From Lingula anatina (taxonomy: Eukaryota > Brachiopoda > Lingulata > Lingulida > Lingulidae): DNA of 44,695 nucleotides. Under the pieces are notes generated by a model. That model did not search any database. It was not told the DNA's origin and saw only the letters and a list, made by a program, of their open reading frames with translations. The stretch covers positions 311,989 through 356,683 of the forward strand of contig NW_019775503.1 of NCBI RefSeq assembly GCF_001039355.2, read 5' to 3'. This document shows, piece by piece, positions 11,401 to 23,700 of this stretch. Within the stretch, counting starts at the first letter, position 1; every line of letters begins with the position of its first letter. Position numbers and translations under genes: made by a program.

Positions 11401-14400
11401 GCCTTATTCTAGTTTCACATTTTACTTACAACCATTTTACCTGTTGTGCATAATTAAATTTTGGTGTTTCCTTTTCTGTAAGCATAATGTATTATTTCAT
11501 CAAAATTGACGGTAGCCCATTTTGTGCATTATTTTCTACTTTTTTGTCTGTACATTTGACAGCTTTGCTGCCTTATATAAGTTCTTAGCTGCAAAGCATG
11601 GACAATGTGGAACTGTATATTAAAAACTGTCATTTGACATGTGCGTGTTATATACTTTTTGCATGCTTTGATATTTTATGACTAGCCAACAGAAGCACAT
11701 TAGGAGTGAATGGACTGGTGTTCACAGAGTTATTACAAGTCATTTGCAGGTATAATATGATACTATTTTATAGTCTACCTTGTCTAATTGAAAAGGAACG
11801 ATTTGAATATTTATTATGTCTACACTATTAAGAAAACAAAATTTCTCAATTTACAAAAAGAAATGCAATAGATATTATTCCTTACAACATGTTGGCTTAT
11901 TTAATACTGGTTTAAACTAACTTGCAGGGAGCCATGTCCAATAAGGTTGCATGTAAATGTGTTGCATAAACAAACACTGGGTAACAAATTTACCATTCAG
12001 TGAACTGTTAAGATCTTTTCTCCAAACTGCCTTTATTCATTTGCATGCAAAGCGAAACACTTCGTCACCATCGCTGACCCAAAAGCTGGATGGATGCAAA
12101 ACTATTGAGCTCATTTTTTGATTCTGATGGAAGCCTCATTTTGACATCCAACCAATGTAAATTAATGTTATGGTATTGTGTCAAACAGTTCAAACATAAT
12201 TTACAAATTCATTTGTAAGAAATATTGCGTTTTAGGTACAGACACAGATGTACAAATGCTAGTCACAATTGCTAAATATCCATGTTACCTGTAGTGTATA
12301 ATTAAAGATTGGTTGTGGTTATGCAGTTATTATGTAATGCTGCATCAAAGTTTAAAAAAAACTGTTTTCGGCACTCCACCATTGTGACCATTAAAGAAAA
12401 AACACGTTACTTATGAATTTCAAACTTTCTGAAATTATTCATAGGTCTGAAATGCTGCTTGAGATAGAAAACCAGTCTGATTGCATTATCTTTTAGAAGC
12501 AATACAGTTCTTTATGACATGATCATTTTTCACGTATTGGCATTTTCAATGTGGGTCTTAGAACTTCCACAGGCATGAAACCAAACGGTATTCAAATTTT
12601 CTAAATGTTGGTTTAAACACAAACACACAACGCGGGCTTAGAAAAGTTGGTGTTTGCACTGAATGTGAGCGCCCTCCATTTAGCGACCTCCTGGTCTAAT
12701 TGCTGTAACTCAGCGGGTTTCTGGCGATAACCTGCGAATACAAAAAGCGAAAGGCTGTGAAAGACATGTGGCTAGGCCAGTCCACGTTACTGTTGTACAA
12801 GTTTAACACAGAGAACAGTTTATCTAGCATGTAAGGTTCGTGGATTCTAGATATCGTGTCCGCTACAATGTTTTGCTCGCCGGGTACGTGGACAGCAGAG
12901 ATGACGAAGTCGTACTTTGTGGCGAGGTGCGCCAGTTCTTTTAGTAAACATAAGGATGCCTTGTTGGTTGCTGTGCCGTTGTTCAGGTTAGCTACAGTAA
13001 CAGTATTGTCCGTGTGAACTATTACATTGCGACCTGACCAGACGTTGCGCCACCTTCTAGCTGCCACAATGACAGCGGCCAGCTCTTTTACGTTTATGTG
13101 ATGGTGTAACATATCCGGTACGTCTGAATCCCAGTGAGTGTATGTCCAGTCTCCCAGGCAGAAAGCTCCACCTGCGCGCAAGCTAGCGTCTGTGTGAACT
13201 ATAACATCACTCGAGGGGGCCAGATTCTCTTTGTGTTTGATCCTTCTCTCAGCCAGAAGTCCCACCAACGCAGGTCTGGTTTAATTGATTGCAGACGAGT
13301 CTTGCTTTGTGGAGAGCTCAGAGAAGACAAAAAGGTTGAAAATTGACCTATTGTGCGCTCTTCCCCATGGGGTTACTTGTGCAGCCCAAGATAACTTCCC
13401 GGCAAGAGACTCCAGCTGGCGTTTAGAGGCTCTAGTCTTTGTTAGGAAAGACTTAACTGCTTCCTGTAATGATGTAATCTTGTCTTCCGGTATTAGTGTT
13501 AATAACAATGCTGAGAAAACATATACTTTGGGACGGGTCCGCGACCTTTTTCCAATTAATGCTATATCCTAGCTTCCGCAGGAGCCCGATAAGGGTGTTG
13601 TATGCTCTAAGACAGTCTTGGAAAGTATGCCTGGTCACGAAAAAATCATCCAGATACGCTACAGTTCCAGAGAATCCTTTTTTAATCATCATCCGCTGAA
13701 CCGCCTGTGTAATTCTGTTGAAGATAAAAGGCGATTTTCTGCTCCCAAAAGGTAGACGTGTGTCGGATAGGTAAATGGGGTGCGTGTCCCCTACAAACTG
13801 CCATATAAGTCCTGTCAGAGATCTCTGCTCTCGCTTGATGTGGACCGATCTGTAGGCACTCTTGAGGTCAACTTTTGCCATAAACGAGCCAGGCCGTATA
13901 CGGGACAAAGCGTCTTGGATGGATTGGTACTTCATAGCCTCCTTTGAAGCATGAGAGTTTACTCCACTATTCTCAGGCCGACTGAGATCGTGAATTACAC
14001 GAATTTCACCATCAGGCTTTGGCACGCATGTAATAGCACTAGTAATTAGGGGTTTCTCTGAGGAAGTTATGTAATGTCCTTCTTTAAGTCCGTCCAATAA
14101 TTGCTTTTCTACATGGGGAAGGATATCGGGCCTATTCACTCTATTGCTATTATCTACTTCTACTGGTGCAATGTCAGTAACTTTAATATCATTATCAATT
14201 AGAGAGAATCCGTTCACTATGCCGTTTAAGATGAAGTCTCTGTCTTCGTCTCCGACAAGCTCAGTGCGCCATATGTCTAAGCTGTTTAAGAGTGGGGGGA
14301 GTTGGCGCGTGGTTCCGACACTCTTGTTTAATCGTTTTTTGAATCCAGGGTAGGTTGGCCCGTTTTGTGGTTGAATTCGCCGTGGTTGCGGGCGTAGCAC

Positions 14401-17400
14401 GTTTTGCATACCTGCGAATATTTGCAGTGACAAAGGGAACACCCGTTTTTACCGTTAAAACGATCACAGACAATGCGACCTGATGAAGGGTCGAACTTAT
14501 TGCGCGCTCCTCCCTCCTGTGGTCTGGGCTGTGCGAATCTGATAGACGTGCTGTCCTCTCGCAGGAACACCTGCATCATATAAGCATTATCAGCTCCCCA
14601 TTGAAAGTCGGCCGCTGCTTTGGCTTTACGGTACTCTTGGTCGTACTTTAGGACAGATTTCCATTGAAAACGTTGGCCCATATGCGCTATCTTTATGAGG
14701 TAGCTGGTGTAGTCCATAATTTGTTGCTGCGTATATCCTTCGTCGGTCACTAGTTCTCTCATGATCTTAAGACTTGCCTCCATATACTGCAGGGGCGTTA
14801 CAGCTTCTAGTTTTGGTTTGGTCTCGGGAAGAGAGAGTTCAAAGTCGCCTAATTTCACCGCTGACTTAGTTTGTTGAAACTGGGTGATACATTTTGTATA
14901 GTCACGAATGTCTCCACACTTACTGTTGTTGCTTGCGGCTATGTCAAAAGGGTCGAAAACGTATGAAGACTTACCCTCTTGTTCTGGCTTAGGAGTATTT
15001 TTTGGCTAAAATGGAGAGCAGATTTGTGCAGAGCAGAGGCTGTTGTGAAGCTTGTTGATCCTGCGTTCCCGATGATATGGACTGGGGTTGGGTCTGTGCA
15101 GGCTCTTTGACTGGAGATGGCTCCGCTGACTCTTTCAATTCATCAATGGCTCCCTGTAGCAGTAGCAGCTGCCCGAGGGAGAGGGATTTTCCAAAGAATT
15201 TGCTGGTATTGGCACTGTTGAGCATTTTAATGGCTTTCATGCTTTCGAAACCATTCTCTCGCAGGAGAGTAAGTGTCTCATCATTCAGCTCGGCCTTCTT
15301 GGCCCACTCCTCTAATTCTGTACAGCTATCCATAACTAAAAACTAGTATAAGCCAGAAGCAAAAATTAAAAAGCCATAAGCGGAAAGCGTGCAGCGCTGC
15401 ACTGTTCAAGATGCCGAAATTGAATCTGACGGTCTAACATGCGCGCGCAGCTGAATGCAGGGGGCGCTGCCGCAGGTGGCGCTTCCGGGTCTCACGTGAC
15501 TTACTAGGCAGCTGGCGTTGAGTGATGCATTTAAATCAGATTAACAAATGTTAATCTCCACGTAATGTTTAGTAGGTAAAAAATTGGTGATGATCATGCT
15601 GTTGATCGTTATGTAACATTGCGTCAAAATTGCACAAAAAAAAACTTATGAAAAGAAAACTGTGCTACTTATTATTTCGTAACATACAAGAATGATTCTT
15701 AGGATTGAAATACAATTCAAATTGAACCAGCTTGCTTGGATTATCATTTTTTCTTGAATTTATGCAATTTTTTTGTGAAATTTTCCTTTTTCTCATTCTG
15801 GAAATTTCATAGTGTGAACTTGAACTCTCAAGGGCCTGGAACCTTATGCTAGTGATAGATTTTACTTACTATATTTAACTATTACCTGATGTTCATAATT
15901 AAAACTTGGTGGTGACTTTACCTAAGTCATATTTTGGCAGTTTTACTGTGACCTTGAATTTTACCTTAACCTTATTTTTTTCTCCATGAACCACACTTTG
16001 CAAATTTTCAAGCTGTATTGAACTTGAAAAGGAAGGTCTTATATTCACAATCTTACTGTAACCTTTGATTTCACCTTTTACTTTTCCATACAATTTTGTT
16101 ATAAAGAATAATTTTCTATGAAAAATGAGCCTTTGTTTATTGCATTTTGTAGAACTTGTCAATCACAACACTGGAGGTGGTGTCCCTTTTTATTTTCTAT
16201 ACGAATGCACTAACTCCAGCTGATGATACCTAGAGGCGTAGCTGTCTCTCTGATCCCCTTGTTACATTTGTGCCAAATTTCATGCTTGTTGGCAAAAATA
16301 CACAATTCACCCTTTTTTCCTTACCATATTGCTGGACTATCAATTTGAAAAGCGGCTTTTCAAAATCTGATATTTCCCATACCTGACAAACCTTTTTTTT
16401 CTTACTATTTTACTGTATTTTTTTCTGTCTTTCCTTGTTCAGGGACTTTCCTGAAGCAGTGAAAGAAAAGGTAATGAAGAAATTAGCATGCAGGGACTGG
16501 GAGGTGGTTACACATGATGTCTTCAGGTCTGCAATCTTCACATGTTTTGTATTAAAAGGTGAGTACATTTAACACAACATGTGTGACCTTATGTTGCACC
16601 AAACACAATGTACATTTTAGATAAGTAGTAAGATTGATATAAAAATGCATGTGTTCATAATTTGACATTTAAATTAAATTATAAAGAATATGTACTTAAT
16701 TGCAAAATTAGAGGTCCATCTATAACAGAGATGATTTTACATTTTACAAACCTCAATAGTTTTTGAAAGAAGAAATTAAATATTCGTATTTAGATAAGTA
16801 AAATTGCATGGCTGCAGAAGAATTTTGTTAGCTTGGGACAATTAACTGATCCCGTCTGAAGATTATGACAATGAAGGCAGGATGCTGAACGTTTCAATAT
16901 TTCAAATTGTAATCTTTTAATTCTAATCATGCATATTAGATATTGTTATACTTCGAATAATTAAGTTATCCCGTCTGGAGATAAAATGTTCAAATAGAAG
17001 CATAAAATTATACTGAATTGACCAATGAGAGTGAGGGGGACCACCCCTCACCTCAGAAGTGGCACTGGAGTTCAGTTGAGCTCCAGCCACGATTCTGTAG
17101 ACACCATGTATTTGCTCAGCTTATATTAATAAAGGTCCATAACCACACGAAATTAGTTGGTTATACATCTGCTAAATTCAAGTTCATAAACAGCAGGTGA
17201 AAGACCAGAGTGTGCAAAACACCCCATGCTCAGAACACTTTGAAAAATGTGGGCGTGGAAAATTTAGGGTCTTCACATTCTTTAAAGTAAATTGGAATGA
17301 TGAAATTGAACGCAGGGCAAGGGAAAGGTATTTTAAAGATATATTTAAGCCCAAGTTAAATGAAAAATAATCATGACAATTTAACTTAATGAAATTAATG

Positions 17401-17695
17401 AACAGCAATTGAAAATCAATTATTGGAATGTCTATCATTGTTTATGCAAAAAAAAAAAAAAAAAAAAAAAAATGTCACTGTCTCTAAGATAAGACAATAG
17501 ACTATACAGTTGCCTAGTAACAATAAATAAACAATCATTTTATTATCTGTAGAGCCTGAAAGAGGCAAAAATGTTTACCATGAATAATTAACCATTTCAA
17601 CTATATTATATGACTTGTTTTGACTTTTAAAATATATTTTCTGTACCGAAATAACTGACTCACTTTTGGTTTTATATATTCTCAACATTTGAGTA

Positions 17696-17743
<48 letters not shown>

Positions 17744-20700
17744 TACTCAAATGTTGAGAATATTACTAAAATTTTAGACTGGGTTCCCACAGATTTAGAT
17801 CGACCCATCTTGATCGACCTAACTCCCTGGGGGTTCACGCTAAATTGTTGTCAGTCGAGCGCGCACGAAAGTTAATTACCCCCTTACAGCTTTTAGTAGG
17901 CAGGACAGACATTTAAGCCGGCTAAATTGACAGCAATCTAGTGAGACTCCCCACGGGGATAGATCGATCAAAAATCTGTGGGAATGCAGTCTTAGCTATT
18001 CAAGATCATATTCTAATAACATGGATCAATAACGGCTATACCTGAATTATAGTAACTCTTTTTGTGACATTTTAATTGGCCTTGTGATCCAAGCATGCAT
18101 TGAATCCTGGGCACAATGTCTCACAAAAAAGAACACAAGCGATCTTCAACCAAGGGAGAAACTGTAATTGTTTGTATTTCAGACTTCCTTCAGGAGGCAG
18201 AATCCCTGTACTGGTCCATAGATCTGAAGCACAATGGAGAAGCTGACAAAGTGCTCTGTGATGCTGTACTACACCAGATTCTTATAGCTGTGTCCAGCTC
18301 AGAGAGTGACCCAAAGTGGTAAGATCTTGCTTTGTTCCAGTGACTGTCTTCATTAAAAATTAATGAAATTCAAGATGGTACCGTAACAAAGCTATGCAAT
18401 GTTTTATGATAGAAATACAAATGCTAAAATTTCAGTGTTATTTTTATTAACTCAAATTTTGTCATCTTTTACTTGATAGATTTGAGTAAGTTGAAATCTT
18501 AATTTTGAATGAGTACACTCGCTCATTTTATTGCCATTTTATTTACTTATGTATTTGTTAGTGTGATGGATGCTGGCTACTCATTGGCACCTGACCGTCT
18601 GTACATGGCACTGAATAAGGTAATACCATCTTACCACAAATATTTAACTTTTGAGTTTTTCTCCTTGTGTTTAAATCCTTCTCTTGGGAGAATAGTTGAA
18701 TTAATGTAGGAATGCCAGTGTTAAGTCAGTTTGTTAGTACCTCTGACAAGCTCCCAGTTCATTGAGTGATGTAAAATTGGGATTTTTGGAGCAAAAACAT
18801 CATTTTCAGTTTCCTGATTTTCTCTGGCACTTGGACAGCTATAAAAATGCTTTTAATGGTATTATAACACTTGAACAAAGTACCAAAAAAGGGGTTCGAG
18901 GGTTTTTCTTTAAGACATATTGTTGATTTTATTTATAAAAATGTGATTTTTTGCCCTATTTGAGTACAGTCCCACCTTAAAAAGGTAATGAGATGAATTG
19001 GCTAAGATTGTGGTGGAATTTGTGATGTTGTATGGTGTAGGATGTCTGGTCGAATGGAGCTGAGATTTAATTACTGTGTCCCTGCAAGTACCATGTGTGG
19101 GAAGGCTTGTGAGAGGGGAAGGGACCATTTCAGGATTAAACAGTCTTCCTTTCATGTAGGGTTTGCCATATTTGATCCTTGGACCAGTTGATACTTGGAT
19201 CTTCTATTCTGAATGGCCCCTTAGTCAAAGCACTATTCAGCAAAATGTTTCAATGGCAATAAGATTAGACTGGATTTTGGCAATGGTAGGTAGTTGTCAG
19301 TCATATTCGAGTTCTTCAAGAATTATTTATGCTCATTTCTTATCATTTTATGGTGTTATATTACATTCTTAATGACATATCTACACCATCGAAGAGCAAG
19401 CCCTATATCTCTTTTATTATTGTTACTGTACTATCATGTAAAACTGCTTGCACCTGTTAATACTTTGAAGGTTTTGAAATGTGGTCTAATTCACCAGCCA
19501 AATCCTCTTTGATTTTTCTCAACAGTTTTTATGTACAGACACAGATGTGTCTGTACATATTGCCATCACCTGCGTCTGTCGTCGCCGTCGCCGATGCCGA
19601 TGGCGATGCCGATGCCGTCGCCGTGCACTTTCCTTGTAAACACGATAAGTGGAAGGCAGTTTTACTTTTTGGCTTTATATTTACAGAGCTGATGAATATT
19701 CATAAAACGCAGGTCAAGTTCGAAATTCAGCATGATCGGGCCATTATTGTAGAATTTATGCTGTTTTTTCACTTTTCAGTATATATGCAACCTTGTAAAC
19801 ACATTTTAAGGAAAACCGATAGGCCTGTTGTCATGTAACTCACAGGAGTAATCAATCTTACTAAAACGCAGGTCAAGTTCGAAAATCAGCATGATCGGGC
19901 CACTATTTTAGTAGTTATGCGGTTTTTTCATTGTTCAGCATATATGCAACACTGTAAACACNATTATTCCAACCAATTTAAATGTACAAAGTGGTCTGTG
20001 TGGACTCCAGGAGATAAAGCTTCTAGTGCCTCACACCAGAGTTACACACAGGCTTGCATTGACTTTCATCACATAAATATTCACTACTGATTAAAATCAT
20101 GCAGCCACCGGTCAGACTGGTTTTGTCCTGATTATGCTATGTAACACTAAGGCCAGGATATTAAACAAAGATCAGGATAATCTTATCTACTATTCTTATC
20201 TTACAAATTTTAATTTTATCTAAGCGTGTGTACAAAAGATGACAGAAACAGACACCAGGGTATTCTTATCTTTTTAATCATACCAAGATGACTTCTAATT
20301 GAATTATATTCTATAATAAATATTATATTCTAGGAGGTCTAAACAGAAAATTTATAATATGATTAAAATAATTCAGTAATAATAAATTTCAAAGAGTTAA
20401 CTATAAATAATTTTCAACCATAAAAATAAATAATGCTACGTAACTGCTATACATCTTCTATCAACTGTGAAGTCTTTCAAAAATGTCAAAGTAGGATTCA
20501 TGAGAAAGATGCCTTGTTGTATTTTGACATCACTAAGTCTGTTCAGTTCTTTCGACAGGCAGTTCAGTGCACAATAATTCTTTTCGAATTGTTTCTCCAA
20601 AATGTTGATCTTTGTTTTTCTTTTTTAAATAATGTTTTCCAAACTTAATATTGTCTACAGGTTCTGGTCCAATTGTAAGCCCTCCTTTTTTATTTCTTTA

Positions 20701-23700
20701 GTAAATTCATGACACTGCTTGTAATATTTACAGTTCTACTGTGGAAGTAAACAGAAAACATCAGCCAAATTTTCACAGTCTTGGAATGATAAATCAGTCT
20801 GGAAATTACTTTTTCAAGAACTGTTTTACATTGATGCAGGTGACTTACTTGCACAAAGGAACAGCCCAGTTCCCCTCTTTTTTAGCTATTTTTGATTTCT
20901 CTTTTTTCTCAATCTCTGTATTCTGTATGGTGTACTTTTCTTTGTTATTTTCATTGCTGATCGAGTGTTGACCTCTGCTCATCATTTTTGGTGTCCTTGG
21001 ATCAGTTTTCCACTTCAGAGTAGTAGACAGAAATTCTTATCCATTATTTCTTAAATTCATATCCATAATTTAAGGTAGTCCAACTTCTTTTCAAAAAGTG
21101 CTGTGAGCAGGGGATGGGGTAAAAAGAATAAAAATATAAAAAATAGAATAAAGAATAATTTTCAGTTGCTGACTTACATGTTTCTTGTGTAGTTTTTATT
21201 TTGGTAGCAGTCTGTACTGCTAGAGCATGTAGAGTTTTATGTCAAATTATTATTCAGTAGTTGGGTGTTTCTGTCTCAGCCTGTAATCTACTAAATAAAT
21301 GCTGCTCTTGAAGAGACTTGTGCTGTTTGAAAGTCTGGAAGGTATCTTAACATCTTTTGCCTTGTTCTCTTTAGGATGAAAAAAATAATCTCTGAAGACT
21401 ATATAATACATAACACATCCAGATAAACTTATTTTCTAATTTTATTGTGTTGTATAAGCTTTAGGTTGTGCTACAATGTGGTGTTCTTCGACTGGGTATA
21501 TCAAATTACTTTCTGCTAATTTGCTAAGCCACCAAGGCTGTCCCGACAAACAAAACCATCATTTTCCAAAAAATTGTAAGCGTTATGACTGTCTTTGGAA
21601 ATATAGGCTGTCATCTCAGTTCACAACCCATCAAAATGATGGGTGGATGGTTGGTTAGGGAAAGCCTTTCATGCTGCTGGAAAATCCACTTCTACTTCAC
21701 ACCTGAGTCTCAGCTCAAATTACTTTCTGCTAAAATTGGCTAAGCCAGCTTTACTTCCTACACAACCCGATGTTGCAACCTCCAGCACAATCTAACCCAG
21801 TCCGTCTTATCCATAGTCCTTTGTAGTTTCCTAATGTACAGACACAGATGTGTCTGTGCATATATCCCTCGCCTGTGTCTGTCGTTGTCGTTTACCGTTG
21901 TCGCCATGCACATTCAGCGTTATTCTAATAAAATGAAAATGTTTTTACCTTTTGTCTTCAATCTTTCAGAACTGATAAGTACTCATTAACTAAAGACCAA
22001 GTTCAAATATCAGCCTGATGGGACTATTTTTCCAAAAGCTGTTTTTTTTTTTTTTTTTCCTAACTTTATACAAATAAAACAAAAACCATGTCATATTTTG
22101 CTTTTAAACTTGCAGGACTGATTGAATTCAAAGGTCTGATATATATAGATCATGTTTGAAAATTAGCTTGATTAGTTAATTTTTGTTTAGGTTAAGCTGT
22201 TTTTGTATATAAATAGGTTTTCCTCAATTCTTAGGCATGTTAGCAGTCTCAGTATTGAACTTTTTATATTTGTAAAAGTTCTTTATATTCACATTTTTCT
22301 GCATCTTAGCAATTATTTAAACTGCTTTTTTAAAAATGATGGTAATCTTTTATCTTGTATTGTGTAATAAAGTGCCAAAAAAAAAAAATAAAGGCATACC
22401 ATTGCAGATTCAATCCCTCACTGTTCTTAATCTCAGAATGGTGCAAATAAGACATTTAAAATTGTTCTGTTGACATTTTTCCCATCTTCACAATCTTTTA
22501 GATAATCATTTTAAAATGAAAGTAATTTGGTATTTGTGTATTATGTAATAAGTGTTGAAAGTGAAAATAACACATTTCAGTACTTGTGTACATATTGGCA
22601 TTTTTAAGGTGAATTATCCATGGGCCTGAAGACCTTTGCCAGTCACAGTTTCTAAATATCTATGTTACTTGCAATGCATAATTTAAAATTGAAATTGATT
22701 ATTAGCTGTTAAACATTATGCATCATTGCATCAAAATTGATTAAAATAGTTAGTGTACTGCCACTGCAAATGCTCTGAAAAGAAACTGCATTAGTTATTA
22801 TTTTGTAACTTATAAAAAAATGATTAACATACTGTGCAAATTGGCAAACCAGCTTGATAAGATTATTCTTCTTTCTAGTTGTCTGTACATTTTACAGCTT
22901 TGCTGCCTTGTTTCTTATGAGGATTTTAATTGCATAGTTAATATGTGAATCAAATGATAAATGTATAAAATATTGCAAATTGTAGGCCTTGGCAAATTCT
23001 TCAACTGGGAAATCTATAATGCCCTGTGAGGAGTTCATTATCACAGCTGCAGATGCTTTCTTACTCAAGGTTGGTCTTCAAAATTTAACCTCACAAATGG
23101 TCCCACCATCAAAATATCAGATCATTATAATCAGTCCTGTCGTACGTCATAATATCCTCCTTGCTGATAAACATGCACAACATACATGTATTTTTAAAGA
23201 GCAAGTTTGGTCAAACAAAGACTTTGGCTCATATGATAGATAGTTTAACACTTTATTTAGCCAATCCTTTGTTATAAAAATGCATGATAACACTTCAACA
23301 ACGAGGTTGCATTTTAACGAGGGTAAAGAGAAACCCATGAAGTCTGTTTCTTGGAGGATTGAAGATTGGAGGATCCCACAATGCAATTCACCATGATAAA
23401 ATGTACGTGTTAATTGGCAATTTTTTTGAGGGGGAATAGGCCCATAAAACAAATATTGAACCTTGGGCTCCATGTAGTCTGTATAGCGACTACAGGTTAC
23501 GTCACACATCTTTGCATTCTGGGAATGAAGTCAAAACTGCAACTAACAGGTGCAATGAAGTTCCGGTAATTTTATTGCTTTATATTTGATTTAAACAAAC
23601 ATGTATCACAATATCATTATTTAGCAATTGTCAATGGTTCGAAGTGTTTATATAGTTGGTATGTGTAACAAACTCAAAAATGCTTGACCAAACTTACTCT

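Larger units (their letters stand above)
8996..11574 (+). repeat. Complete family H copy in a TPGS1 intron
   Basis: This is the most complete copy. The left end carries a diverged hairpin (TACAGACACAGGTGTGTTTG, from 9001), followed by the CACCTGTGTCTGTCGTCGCC stretch. Next come two core units (9095-9370), a linker, the 146-bp array (9741-10830), the conserved 'tctctgatcctctagttac' block (10940-11045), and the right-hand blocks ending in TGTCTGTACATTTGACAGCT (from 11546). The copy is about 2.6 kb. It has no transposase-like ORF, so it is presumably mobilised in trans. Confidence 0.75.
12610..15545 (-). mobile_element. Degenerate, truncated DIRS-like (tyrosine recombinase) retrotransposon
   Basis: Read on the - strand, the order is a GC-richer leader (about 15340-15540), Gag-like ORF with a SAM-like N-terminus and a cysteine/histidine cluster, overlapping reverse transcriptase, RNase H, and the first 35 or so codons of a tyrosine recombinase ORF overlapping the RNase H end. 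Overlapping Gag, RT/RNase H and recombinase frames are characteristic of the DIRS order. Frames are broken in at least three places and the catalytic part of the recombinase is missing, so this copy is dead. It sits antisense in a TPGS1 intron, between two halves of a family H copy. AAATGTT is present at both edges (12603-12609 and 15546-15552). Confidence 0.82.

Noticed and set aside
17448-17472. A run as a possible retroposed gene tail
   Set aside because: No parent sequence or target duplication can be seen upstream.
23147-23509. 120-codon - strand ORF
   Set aside because: It lies almost wholly in the TTAA-flanked MITE and overlaps its terminal repeat; no domain features.
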